Assembly (NCBI GenBank): GCA_045538735.1
Contig: JAZSRY010000028.1
Location: forward strand, 1-45,625
Reading direction: 5' to 3'
Origin: SIG459 sp045538735
GTDB taxonomy: Bacteria; Bacillota; Clostridia; Oscillospirales; Oscillospiraceae
DNA length: 45,625 bases
Shown: in pieces, positions 1-7,997 of the stretch
Layout of the letters: every line of letters begins with the position of its first letter
How positions within the stretch are numbered: position 1 is the stretch's first letter
Position numbers and translations under genes: made by a program
Notes under the pieces: model-generated
Seen by the model: only the letters and a program-made list of their open reading frames with translations
What the model was told of the DNA's origin: nothing
Databases searched by the model: none

Positions 1-340
1 CCGATACCGTGTCGGATGAAACCGACTTATGGTGGAACATTGGTATTCAGTTGTTTGTGTAGCGGATCACCGCTGTGCCACCATTATACAGATACATCAC
101 TTGACCGTCAAGTTTCTGAATGTCTCTCACTATATTCGGAATTTCAAAGAGCCAAAATCAACGGGAGCAGAAAAAGTTCCCTCTACTGGTTAGGATATTT
201 ATGAGCAATTTATCAACGGGTTTTGGGAAAGATTTTGAAAACGCTCTCATATACCTCCAGAAGAAACTTTCAAATTCGTACCCTACTTAACATATTTTTT
301 GGCCCGTTTTTTTAGGGCGTTTTGTGTCACAACTTAAATG
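1..340. other. Left edge without a supportable gene
   Basis: I see no intact gene here. Plus-strand frames are short and interrupted: one opens at base 3 and stops after about 20 codons, others run only 30-60 codons, and none has a good ribosome binding site or a recognised motif. The stretch may be decayed coding sequence or the flank of a mobile element whose rest lies outside the window. Confidence 0.4.
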
Positions 341-354
341 GTTGGTTATTTATC

Positions 355-548
355 TCCCAAGTGGTAGCCGATGAGAAACGCTTTTTGTCCATAGTCGTTC
401 TCAAATGGTAGCCAGCGAAACTGCGTTTTTTATGCGTACCTCGACTACAATTTTTTCAAGATGCTTCTCCAAGTGGTAGCCGGTGGAATCGGCATTTTGG
501 TGAGTGATTTCAGAAAAAACTTTCCAAATGGTAGCCGCCGAGAATGCC
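355..548. repeat. Four diverged GGTAGCC interspersed repeats
   Basis: Four copies of a unit of about 30 bases, all in the same orientation, have a core CAARTGGTAGCC (CCAARTGGTAGCC in three copies). The GGTAGCC cores lie at 363-369, 407-413, 475-481 and 530-536, followed by a variable purine-rich stretch, GC and a T run. The spacing is irregular (44, 68, 55 bases). The core is conserved at nucleotide level, but its reading frame relative to the flanks differs between copies, so this is a DNA or RNA repeat rather than a repeated peptide. Such units look like a dispersed intergenic repeat family; that is an inference from pattern only. Confidence 0.6.
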
Positions 549-578
549 ATTTTTAGAACTGCTTTATTGAAAAATTGC

Positions 579-611
579 AAAAAAATAATTCTGCCCAAGT
601 TGGGCAGAATT
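579..611 (-). terminator. Rho-independent terminator of the HEPN/RES operon
   Basis: A perfect 12-base inverted repeat (587-598 with 600-611, one-base centre) is followed on the minus strand by A and seven T residues (585-579). It lies about 160 bases past the last gene of the minus-strand operon, after several other hairpins, and is the only one of them with a good T run in that direction. Confidence 0.65.
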
Positions 612-760
612 TTCAAAACAAACTTCCCGACAACTTGTCGGGAATAAAAAGAGACTTTCGACCAAATTGGTTGTAAGTCCAAAACCCGACTTCGACACAT
701 GTTGTGTAGAAGCTAAATTTGCAAACGGCAAGGCACTAACTTTTTGACGGTTAGTGCCTT
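587..760. repeat. Array of five consecutive hairpins
   Basis: Five inverted repeats follow each other in 175 bases: 587-611 (12-base arms, 1-base centre), 624-644 (10-base arms, 1-base centre), 653-678 (outer GACT/AGTC plus inner ACCAA/TTGGT), 690-712 (CTTC and ACACA arms with one mismatch) and 730-760 (11-base arms, 9-base loop). Their sequences differ, so this is not a simple tandem repeat. It sits directly downstream of the minus-strand defence operon and could be a structured 3' end, a set of terminators, or a recombination or transfer-related site. Confidence 0.55.
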
Positions 761-772
761 TGGTTCTGCTCT

Positions 773-1804
773 TTATTGGTTTTTCTTTTTTTCGTAGATT
801 GACTCGAGGTGATCACCAAACTGATAAATCATCCATTTCCCAAACCATCTTCCGAGAGCGAATTCATATCCTTCACTAAACACATGAGGCGTGTCAATTA
901 GGAATGCTTCATCTACCTTTGGAAATATTCTTACATAAGCTGTATCTTTGGGTTCGTTATATCTTACCTTTGAACTGAATCCTGGGTTAGGGATGCTAAG
1001 AAAAAATGCTTTAGCTTGTGAGAAATCGCCCCATCCGCCACGAGCAGCTGGGTGAACAAACGCTCGTAGTTTTCTTATATCAAGCTTTGGCTCTTTTAAT
1101 GCATCAGTAAACTTGATACAAAGTTCGAGAATTTGCAATTCTTCTCGTGTTAGCTCTTTCCCAATCAACACCATATCTTCATCATTTGCGTCATGGCCGT
1201 AAAGGTTGCTCCAATACGGAGAAGCAGTTATTGACTGTTGGTTGGTATTGGGCTCTCCAAGATAGATCAAAGGAGAACGATTCGGCGGTGTAATAACCAA
1301 TGTTGTCACTCCACAATCCTTAAGTAAGTCATAGAGCTTGAAAACAACACCTTCTACCTCTAAGATGTATTTCCTTGTACAGAAAAAACGAATTGCTTCC
1401 ACAGTGTTTCCAAGTCGATGGATTCTGTTTTCGTCGGCATGAAGATACAAACCGTAAACCGAATCCTCAATAGTATTGTAGATGTTTAACTTCGTTCCGT
1501 CCGATAAAATATGTTCAAGCTGCTGAGATTCAATGTGATCAAATTCATCACTTAGTGCTTGAAATTGTGATACATAAGTCGGAAATTTTCGTTGAGCTGC
1601 ATCAATAATGTTTTTTATATACACTTTTTCCTGCTTGCTCTGCGCATAGAATTTTCGCAAAAGCATCAATCTGACTTGTATGCCAATATAGTCGGCTTCG
1701 GAATAGTCATCTGTGAGAGAGTCTGTGCTTTTCACAGGAAGATGATTTGCGAATTTTTTATATTCATCAACTGTGTACAGATAAAGTTGAAACTCTTTTG
1801 CCAT
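773..1804 (-). CDS. Protein of unknown function, last gene of HEPN/RES operon
   Basis: A 343-residue protein that I do not recognise. It is soluble-looking, with no signal peptide or membrane segment, mixed alpha/beta composition, and a conspicuous C-terminal block rich in aromatic residues and glycine (around residues 245-335, including HPAARGGWGDF and a GRWFGKWMIYQFGDH stretch). The start is supported by GAGGAG seven bases upstream of the ATG. It begins 20 bases after the zinc-ribbon gene and is the last gene of a seven-gene minus-strand unit headed by an XRE regulator, so it probably shares regulation with the HEPN and RES proteins. A role as sensor, target-binding partner or further effector is possible, but nothing in the sequence decides this. 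Confidence 0.8.
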   Translation of the reverse strand: MAKEFQLYLYTVDEYKKFANHLPVKSTDSLTDDYSEADYIGIQVRLMLLRKFYAQSKQEKVYIKNIIDAAQRKFPTYVSQFQALSDEFDHIESQQLEHILSDGTKLNIYNTIEDSVYGLYLHADENRIHRLGNTVEAIRFFCTRKYILEVEGVVFKLYDLLKDCGVTTLVITPPNRSPLIYLGEPNTNQQSITASPYWSNLYGHDANDEDMVLIGKELTREELQILELCIKFTDALKEPKLDIRKLRAFVHPAARGGWGDFSQAKAFFLSIPNPGFSSKVRYNEPKDTAYVRIFPKVDEAFLIDTPHVFSEGYEFALGRWFGKWMIYQFGDHLESIYEKKKNQ

Positions 1805-1824
1805 TCTATCTCCTCAAGATTGGG

Positions 1825-2442
1825 TCATATTTCATCGGAATACTCTTGTGTCAGCTTTCGGCCTTTGAATTGCACTTCAATCTTTGACAATACCTTTGCA
1901 GGGTCCATATCCTTGTGGTCGCTTGTAAGCTGGCCTTTTTCCGGCTTGATGAAAAACTGAGCCTTTTCTTTAGAATCCTTGTGACCAACATAGAGCACGA
2001 TGATGGTGTCTCCATCCTTGTCGGTCTTTACATCGGTCGTAACCCAGTAGCCCGACTCATCCTTTTTCTTTTCACGAACCTCGTGAACATACCAGTCGTC
2101 TAAACGAACAAGTTTGGCATCTTTGAATTCTGGTATATTCAACATCCTCAAGCATTTACTTTTCAGTTCTCTTGGGTTGTCAATTTCAATACTCTTACGA
2201 CATTTTGGACAGGTATAGGTCACGGAACCATACCCTGAGCCATCATATTCAAGTTCAATTTCAGGGTGTTTTGTACAATGAAAATGAATTCCGTCTTGAT
2301 TACAACAGTAATAAGTTCTCCAATTTCTTTCCACCGTATGGAAGTTTGTGCAATCTCCAAATGTTAGTTGATCTTCATCGAATAAAGAGCATTTTCTAAA
2401 AGAAATATCATCATTTAAGCGATATAATGTTTTTTCTGCCAT
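1825..2442 (-). CDS. Zinc-ribbon-containing protein of unknown function
   Basis: A 205-residue protein. The N-terminal half is cysteine-rich: a CC pair, an HFHC element and a CPKC (CxxC) knuckle around residues 45-85 that could bind one or two zinc ions. The C-terminal half is highly charged, with many Lys, Asp and Glu. I do not recognise the family. ATG at 2442 is chosen because GAGGTG lies 6 bases upstream; a GTG nine bases further up would leave no ribosome site. It lies 59 bases after the putative HEPN gene and 20 bases before the last gene of the operon. A nucleic-acid-binding or sensing subunit is a reasonable guess, not more. Confidence 0.75.
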   Translation of the reverse strand: MAEKTLYRLNDDISFRKCSLFDEDQLTFGDCTNFHTVERNWRTYYCCNQDGIHFHCTKHPEIELEYDGSGYGSVTYTCPKCRKSIEIDNPRELKSKCLRMLNIPEFKDAKLVRLDDWYVHEVREKKKDESGYWVTTDVKTDKDGDTIIVLYVGHKDSKEKAQFFIKPEKGQLTSDHKDMDPAKVLSKIEVQFKGRKLTQEYSDEI

Positions 2443-2501
2443 TAGCAGCACCTCGTTTCAGCTGTTCAAGCATTAACTTTTGTATGAAATCAATATGTCT
2501 T

Positions 2502-3071
2502 TCACAAAAAAGTTGTTGGTCTGTCGTCTTCGATTGAATACTTTATAAAATCGAATTTTTCCTTGTTGTTCTTGTAATAGTCCTCTGCTGCCGTACAAAG
2601 AATGTAGCATAAGTGGGATATATGTACTTTCAATTCTCTCCGCACTATGTTCATATCTTTGCCATAGGCTACCATGCTCAGATCACCATTAGCACCATCT
2701 TCTCCGGTTATGACAAGCTCAAATTTATCAACTTTGCACCGAGATTCGTGAATTTTTGATTGCTCTACGTTTGGTGTGCTTTGGTGAAGCAGACAATTAC
2801 GCAAACTATAAATAATTTCTTCGTTCAGATAGGGCATATCCTGTCCGTAGGGGGAATCACATCTATCTGTAATGACATATTGGCTACACCAGTTTTTATA
2901 GCGCACGCCGTTGTAATCCTCGTTAGGATATTCAGCCTTTCCACAAGTGTCTGGCAAAGTCAGCGCAAGAGCAAGCGCCGACAAATGCAGTTTGTGGGAC
3001 AGAGTCATACGAATCTCATGTACAATTCGGTCAATCAGGCAAATCACCTCATTCCAAGTTATTTCATCCAA
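2502..3071 (-). CDS. Putative HEPN-domain ribonuclease-like protein
   Basis: Up to 189 residues, mostly helical. Around residues 86-96 the protein carries YSLRNCLLH, that is R-N-x3-H (R91, H96), the Rx4-6H pattern of the HEPN fold, whose active members are metal-independent RNases in toxin-antitoxin, Abi and CRISPR effectors. The assignment rests on this motif and on helical context, so it is moderate. The frame overlaps the end of the RES gene by 13 bases, suggesting translational coupling. The start is unclear: TTG at 3071 has no ribosome site, whereas GAGGTG is followed 6 bases later by an in-frame CTG at 3038; the first in-frame ATG is at 3008, which would remove the first helix. Neighbours point to an effector role. 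Confidence 0.65.
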   Translation of the reverse strand: MDEITWNEVICLIDRIVHEIRMTLSHKLHLSALALALTLPDTCGKAEYPNEDYNGVRYKNWCSQYVITDRCDSPYGQDMPYLNEEIIYSLRNCLLHQSTPNVEQSKIHESRCKVDKFELVITGEDGANGDLSMVAYGKDMNIVRRELKVHISHLCYILCTAAEDYYKNNKEKFDFIKYSIEDDRPTTFL

Positions 3072-4060
3072 TCTAAATTGGTCATCTCTTCTTTAAGTTT
3101 TGGTGTTCCAACTTTGTAAATCATGGGCTCATCTAATTTTAGATCAATACCTTTAACCTCGACAAGATCGGAAGAAACAGCTACACAATCGTCAGGATTA
3201 AACAAGACCACATTATAACCATTCTTATTCAAGGAACTCCTAAATCGCAGTCCATCAAAACCCATGTTTTTTATTTCTTCTGCAATATATTGTGTAGGAA
3301 GGTATTTGGAAGCATCTCCGTTATACGGTCTGGAAAACATTGCACCGATTGTGTTATACAGTCTTGGCAATTCCACTACTTCATCATTTTCAATATCGTG
3401 GATATCAAAAGTCAAATCGTATAGTCTTACGTCTTTTAGCAGCTTGAACTTCGCAACACTTACAGTATCCCCAATAATCGGTCTGACTTCATATACCGGA
3501 GTTACTGGATCCTCTGACAAATATAAGTACCGAATATGGTCAGGATTTGCTCTTCCATTACTAATATAGTCGGCTGGTGGTGCGCCAGAATCTTTCTTGT
3601 TCCATCCCTTAAACTTGATATTTTTCTTCCATTTCTTTTGGGCTTTTACAAGCTCAGGTGTTTGATTATAGTCATAGTCGCTATATATTTCTGGCATTAA
3701 GGAAAGTATTTTTTGTTCATCTGTCCACTCGTTGAGTATTTTTTCAATATCGGATTGACTGTATCCACTCTCTTGCAAATAGTATTTTACAAGCAAGTTG
3801 AAGTTACTTTTCTCAAAGACACGAGCTCGGTATAACACAGTATCTTTTTTGCGTATTGTTACCGCATTTGCTTGACATTCATGGATTTCGTCTATGACTG
3901 CATGTTTTACAGAAAAACGATTTTTGTAGATTAATTCATCTTCAAAGCTTTTCCATTGTGAATTCTTTTGCTTGATATCTTCCATAAGCATCATCAATAA
4001 AAGAAACTTCCACTCGTCGCTATTTATATTTTCCGAATCCTTTATTGTCTCTTTATCCAT
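3059..4060 (-). CDS. RES-domain protein (predicted NAD-degrading toxin fold)
   Basis: 333 residues. The C-terminal two thirds match the RES domain: LYRAR near residue 76-80, then GRANP at about 169-173, LYLSEDPVTPVYEVRP at about 179-194 with the conserved Glu (E191), and the FRSS-x-NVVLF end near 273-287 giving the Ser. RES proteins such as MbcT and those of RES-Xre pairs destroy NAD+ and arrest the cell. The first about 70 residues are a helical extension, consistent with the HEPN/RES N-terminal regions seen on some family members. There is no adjacent Xre-type antitoxin of the usual partner family; instead the gene sits between two HEPN-like genes. The start is supported by GAGGG 6 bases upstream. 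No membrane segments. Confidence 0.82.
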   Translation of the reverse strand: MDKETIKDSENINSDEWKFLLLMMLMEDIKQKNSQWKSFEDELIYKNRFSVKHAVIDEIHECQANAVTIRKKDTVLYRARVFEKSNFNLLVKYYLQESGYSQSDIEKILNEWTDEQKILSLMPEIYSDYDYNQTPELVKAQKKWKKNIKFKGWNKKDSGAPPADYISNGRANPDHIRYLYLSEDPVTPVYEVRPIIGDTVSVAKFKLLKDVRLYDLTFDIHDIENDEVVELPRLYNTIGAMFSRPYNGDASKYLPTQYIAEEIKNMGFDGLRFRSSLNKNGYNVVLFNPDDCVAVSSDLVEVKGIDLKLDEPMIYKVGTPKLKEEMTNLDWMK

Positions 4061-4113
4061 ATTTCCCTCATTTCAGCCATTCACACAACGGCAGATTTTC
4101 TCGTTTGAGTACA

Positions 4114-4821
4114 TCAATGATCTTTCTTCAACCTACGATCACGCTTCTTCAATAGGCGCATCAGTTTCCAGCGATCAATACGCTTGGGCATCTTTTGGTA
4201 AATCTCTCGACAATCTGCTTTGGCCGGAATCCAGCGTCCGTTTTGAGTGATACTATGCCCATCAAGCAGATGAAGGAAGAAAGATGCTTCGATGATCACG
4301 GAAATAGAATTGCTCACACCAGAACCAATGTGATTGTGTTGGTACAGATTACGAGGCCCTTGAAAGAAGCCCATAAGCATATACCTGATGCCGTCCTGTT
4401 CATTGCGCTCGGATTCATTTTTCAGACCATTGATTGCAATGAGGGGCGGCCTCTTCATTTCACCAGTCTGCTTGTCTATTTCAAACGAAAGCGCTCTTGT
4501 TGCCAAATCGAATCCATGCGAATCCAAGCCTGATTTCTTTTTGAGGTAATTCTCCACAGCCACGAAAGCTTCACGTGCTGCCGATTCAAACTCGGATTTA
4601 TATATGAGCTGCAAGGCATCCGATAACGCTGCGTGGATATTGTATACCTCAAAAAATCCTTTGAGCTTCTTTAGGGAATATGGCATTAGGCTGCCGCAAC
4701 AAGGACAGAATGTAAAATCATAAAAGTCAAACCCATATGTCCCGTCGCTATATTCCCTAAGTTGCTTTCTTCTGGGTGGAAGAGAACACCCGTTAGGACA
4801 AGTGTGTTCTTTCCTCCTCAT
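4114..4821 (-). CDS. TIGR02391 (Ymh-type) HEPN protein with N-terminal zinc ribbon
   Basis: 235 residues. The N-terminus has CPNGC (C8, C12) and CPCC (C39-C42), a likely zinc ribbon. The C-terminal about 170 residues resemble the Ymh/TIGR02391 family: helical, with GFFQGPRNLYQHNHIG, which contains R-N-x3-H (R157, H162), followed by a hydrophobic helix IIEASFFLHLLDG. This family belongs to the HEPN superfamily and is common in defence islands and prophages. ATG at 4821 is preceded by GAGGTG at 7-8 bases; the GTG codon directly before it is a less likely start. It stands 44 bases after the DUF2971 gene and 53 bases before the RES gene in the same operon. Probable role: RNA-cleaving effector or its regulator. 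Confidence 0.78.
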   Translation of the reverse strand: MRRKEHTCPNGCSLPPRRKQLREYSDGTYGFDFYDFTFCPCCGSLMPYSLKKLKGFFEVYNIHAALSDALQLIYKSEFESAAREAFVAVENYLKKKSGLDSHGFDLATRALSFEIDKQTGEMKRPPLIAINGLKNESERNEQDGIRYMLMGFFQGPRNLYQHNHIGSGVSNSISVIIEASFFLHLLDGHSITQNGRWIPAKADCREIYQKMPKRIDRWKLMRLLKKRDRRLKKDH

Positions 4822-4865
4822 CACTGTTCACCTCATTTCAACCGCTCAGGTACTGGCTGGAAAGA

Positions 4866-5873
4866 TTACAATTTCAGAAGATACGCATCCAGTTTGTTTT
4901 GAGCATTTATGTAGGATTTATAAATGTTTTTGATTCCGGCCTCTTTTGCCATGCTTACAACAAGATTTTCTTCTGCCACATCCATTCGCAGACCGAGAAT
5001 TATACCGCTTGAGATCCATTCCATCATCACCGGAGGCTTCATAATGCAGCCAGTTATCATTCGCCATTCTTCATCGTATTTATGACACTCTTTTTTGATT
5101 AGGGTCGTTCTTTCTTGTTCCCATAGAGCACTTCCCATCCCTGCATATAGCTCTTGAGGAATCTGAGTTTTTGCTGTCTCGGCTATTTTACGTAGCATAA
5201 CGAATTTCGCAAATTTTGTTGCATCATAGGGCGTGTCCGAATAATAAATCGGATATAGCGGTGTTCCGTAGTTCTTGATTCCGCAATTTGCACATTTTTC
5301 CTGTTTGCCGCATAAGAAGTTGTCATTGTTTTCAAGGTCGTAGATTTGAACAAACCCTCTATGCTGATCTGCATATTTCAGCCACAGAACCTCATTAAAC
5401 CCATTTTCGGAGAAACAAACTGACCATGTATCTTTCTTAACTTCATCACGAAGCGAAAGTGCTGCATGCAGAAAGCTTTCGGTAAGCCCGTGAGAAAGTG
5501 CGTTTGTTACATTCTCAACCGTAAACTGCGCTGCTTGCTCCTCGGAGAGAACGCCACCAAGCAATGACTTAACGCCCTCCACAACAGCTTCTGTACTTTC
5601 CGGAGTCTGAAATGCACTTAGATACTCTTTCCGTATCGCCTCAATATCGATATGAAGAAAGGTATCAAAAGGGTCATCATAATAATTTGCAGAAGAAAAG
5701 TAGAGCTTGTTGGTTCTGAGTGCTTCCAAGCTTTTGGTGCTGACAGGGCGATAGCGGAAAAGCAACTTCGGATACTTAATTGATTTGAATAATTGTTCTC
5801 GTTCTGCCACAATGTCATTTCCGGGCAAAGAACATAATGTTTTCCAAAATTGTTCTCGATCATTGTGATCCAT
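4866..5873 (-). CDS. DUF2971 family protein
   Basis: 335 residues. The N-terminal part carries the DUF2971 hallmark: LLFRYRPVSTKSLEALRTNKLYFSSANYYDDPFDT-like sequence (residues about 28-62), followed later by VCFSENGFNEVLWLKYADQHRGF. A cysteine group (CGKQEKCANCG, about residues 190-200) may bind metal. DUF2971 proteins are frequent in defence and toxin loci, but their activity is not established. ATG at 5873 is supported by GAGGAGGGG 6 bases upstream. It is the first large gene after the XRE regulator (38 bases) and therefore co-regulated with the HEPN and RES genes. No signal peptide or membrane segment. Confidence 0.85.
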   Translation of the reverse strand: MDHNDREQFWKTLCSLPGNDIVAEREQLFKSIKYPKLLFRYRPVSTKSLEALRTNKLYFSSANYYDDPFDTFLHIDIEAIRKEYLSAFQTPESTEAVVEGVKSLLGGVLSEEQAAQFTVENVTNALSHGLTESFLHAALSLRDEVKKDTWSVCFSENGFNEVLWLKYADQHRGFVQIYDLENNDNFLCGKQEKCANCGIKNYGTPLYPIYYSDTPYDATKFAKFVMLRKIAETAKTQIPQELYAGMGSALWEQERTTLIKKECHKYDEEWRMITGCIMKPPVMMEWISSGIILGLRMDVAEENLVVSMAKEAGIKNIYKSYINAQNKLDAYLLKL

Positions 5874-5911
5874 TGATGCCCCTCCTCTCAATTATCAAAT
5901 CCACTGTAATA

Positions 5912-6127
5912 TTACTCATTTTCTTTCTCCGGGGTGAACTCCAAAATGTCATCAACGCCACATTGTAGAGTTTTGCAAATTTTCTCAATACTATCGAGAG
6001 AAATATAATTGTCACGCTTGATTCGGGTAATGATATTTGCACTAAAGCCTGCCTGTTCCATTAGTTCGGCATTCGTCATGCCCTTGTCAATCAGTAAGTG
6101 AAATAATTTCTTATAGGTTACGGCCAT
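5912..6127 (-). CDS. Small XRE-family (YozG-like) regulator of the HEPN/RES operon
   Basis: 71 residues, a single Cro/CI-type helix-turn-helix: YKKLFHLLIDKGMTNAELMEQAGFSANIITRIKRDNYISLDSIEKICKTLQC pattern in which helices 2-3 contain AELMEQAGFSANIITRIKR. The start is decided by AGGAGGTGG just upstream of ATG 6127; a longer reading to 6184 would place the promoter inside the gene. It heads the operon and probably autoregulates through a palindrome between the -35 and -10 boxes. It is similar in size and layout to the regulator at 11026-11247 in the restriction cassette. Confidence 0.9.
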   Translation of the reverse strand: MAVTYKKLFHLLIDKGMTNAELMEQAGFSANIITRIKRDNYISLDSIEKICKTLQCGVDDILEFTPEKENE

Positions 6128-6155
6128 GGCAATCCACCTCCTAACATTATTAACT

Positions 6156-6184
6156 ATTATATCACGAAATCGTGAATAATTCAA
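6156..6184 (-). promoter_or_regulatory. Sigma-A promoter with operator palindrome, HEPN/RES operon
   Basis: On the minus strand TTGAAT (6179-6184), 17 bases, TATAAT (6156-6161). The spacer contains the palindrome TCACGA-AA-TCGTGA (plus-strand 6162-6175), abutting the -10 box, which is where a Cro-type repressor would block RNA polymerase. It lies 29 bases upstream of the XRE start codon. Confidence 0.8.
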
Positions 6185-6315
6185 TTCGTTGGATTGAAAT
6201 TACACAACGACAAATTCCTACGCAACTTACGTTGACGTGGGGGTATGCAACCTCGATAAAAAGTCGTGTCGAATTTCTATAAACCAAACTCAATATTATT
6301 CCACTTCGATATAAG

Positions 6316-6355
6316 TAAAAAATCCGCCGAGCAGATAGTTGCTGCTCGACGGATT
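6316..6355 (-). terminator. Terminator of the restriction-modification operon
   Basis: Arms 6321-6335 and 6341-6355 (AATCCG, one mismatch, CGAGCA) form a stable stem; on the minus strand the stem runs into a T tract at 6320-6315. It lies 14 bases after the stop codon of the second methyltransferase. Confidence 0.85.
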
Positions 6356-6368
6356 ATAATTGAGTTCT

Positions 6369-7997
6369 TTATTCGCTTTGATTCTTTCGAGTCATTCTTC
6401 TACCACACATCTTTTCCCAAATACTATGCAGCAGTTCGATTTCATGCTCTGTTAAGTTTAAACCCTTGCGAAGCAAAATGGAGTCTGTATATTCCAAAAC
6501 CTTATCGATCTCGCCTTGGCGTTGCCAAGCATCAATCTTTTGAAGATCTAATTGGTCTGCCATTTGCATAGGAATGCGAATTTTTCGCATTTCTCCTGGC
6601 TCAAAGGTGAGGACTCCTCCGCCATAACTTCTGCCAAGTGTTTCACTAAGAGCGAACGTGTATGTGTTCAAAAAGGCCGCTGCAACTTGTTTTCCATCAA
6701 TGCCCTCTAAGAATCTTACCTTGTGAAGAGTATCAGTAACGAGCGCTTTTTTCTCGTTTAAAATCATCCTTGGATACAAATGCGCCTGACGAATTAGAAA
6801 AGCATCGGCACACCAAGTCTGTGAAACATGATACCATCTTGGTCTTATGCGACATTTATAATTTTTGTTAAAGCCCTTTCTTTCGCCCCACTGAATATAT
6901 GCCTTCTGTTCATCAGTCAAGGCATCAAATTCCTCGTTTCCGGGAGCAAAGAAAAACACCTTTTTACCTAACTCAATCAGATTGTTGTAATCCTCATTTG
7001 TTAATTGCACACCTTTTAACTGCTCGGAACGGCTAATGATAGGGATAACACTCTGTTGAAGATTGAATTCTTCTACCGTTGCCTGGTTCATGACAAAAAA
7101 GTCATTCTCGCCACTTACAAGACCAACATTCACTTCAAACAAATCGGTTGAATTGGAAATTCTCGGATCACTATTAAGCCGTTTCAGCAAGTCCAGTTCT
7201 TCGTTGGATAAATAGTATTTTACCCATTTGTCACGGCTATGATCGAGTTCCTTTAGCTCGGTATTCTCTAAACATGTTTGACCCTGTGCAATCAAATCTG
7301 CCATGTCATCCAGTTCTACAACACGAATACCATGCTTATCGCAGCCTCTTTCACCCAGCAGAAGAATAACTTCCTGCTGTATGTCATCAAAGACCAGTCG
7401 TTTAAATGTAACGAGTGTTAGCTTATCAAAAAACGTACTGAGGAACTGCCTTGCTTCAGCAGCGTAGTCAACTTGGAACAGTTCAGCGGGAATAACCATT
7501 CCAACACGACCAGTTGGCTTTAATGCCTTGCAAGAAAGCACTAAAAATGGGAGCCAAATGTTCGTTAGGCGATTGGGTTGAAACCCATGTTTGTTCATCA
7601 AAGTAAATGCGATTTTACGATATTCCTCTGTAAAGTGCTGATAGCGAATGAAAGGTGGATTCCCAACAATCACATCGAATTGAGTTTGATCTTCGATATT
7701 CTCTTGATAGTATGTGAAAAAGTCTTTACATACCACAGTTGTACCATATTGTGCCGACTTTTCAGCCTCAACCTCATCCAATTCAATTCCAAGTACGTTG
7801 TTCCGAATTTGCTCATCCGTAGCTCCCAACTCTTTATAACGAGTGGTTATGGCACTCAAAAAACTACCATCACCGCAGCTTGGCTCTAAAACAGAATCAG
7901 ATGTTTTACGGATGGCCCATTCTGCAATAAATTCAGAAATTTTGTCGGGGGTATAGTATCCGCCTCTTAATTTGTTATATCCTTCAATCGGTTTCAT
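6369..7997 (-). CDS. N6-adenine DNA methyltransferase (type II, gamma class)
   Basis: 542 residues. Motif X GYYTP (13-17), SAM-binding motif I EPSCGDGSF (38-46), an acidic motif II GIELDEVE (about 70-77) and catalytic motif IV NPPF (113-116) occur in the order of M.TaqI-like gamma-class adenine methyltransferases. The C-terminal half lacks recognisable motifs and probably carries the target recognition domain. Its start overlaps the stop of the upstream nuclease-methyltransferase gene by four bases (ATGA), so the two are translationally coupled. It probably protects host DNA, perhaps on the strand that the fused methyltransferase does not modify. Confidence 0.9.
   Translation of the reverse strand: MKPIEGYNKLRGGYYTPDKISEFIAEWAIRKTSDSVLEPSCGDGSFLSAITTRYKELGATDEQIRNNVLGIELDEVEAEKSAQYGTTVVCKDFFTYYQENIEDQTQFDVIVGNPPFIRYQHFTEEYRKIAFTLMNKHGFQPNRLTNIWLPFLVLSCKALKPTGRVGMVIPAELFQVDYAAEARQFLSTFFDKLTLVTFKRLVFDDIQQEVILLLGERGCDKHGIRVVELDDMADLIAQGQTCLENTELKELDHSRDKWVKYYLSNEELDLLKRLNSDPRISNSTDLFEVNVGLVSGENDFFVMNQATVEEFNLQQSVIPIISRSEQLKGVQLTNEDYNNLIELGKKVFFFAPGNEEFDALTDEQKAYIQWGERKGFNKNYKCRIRPRWYHVSQTWCADAFLIRQAHLYPRMILNEKKALVTDTLHKVRFLEGIDGKQVAAAFLNTYTFALSETLGRSYGGGVLTFEPGEMRKIRIPMQMADQLDLQKIDAWQRQGEIDKVLEYTDSILLRKGLNLTEHEIELLHSIWEKMCGRRMTRKNQSE

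Noticed and set aside
355..548. Possible CRISPR array formed by the GGTAGCC repeats
   Set aside because: Copies are diverged, spacing is irregular (44, 68, 55) and no cas gene is in the window.
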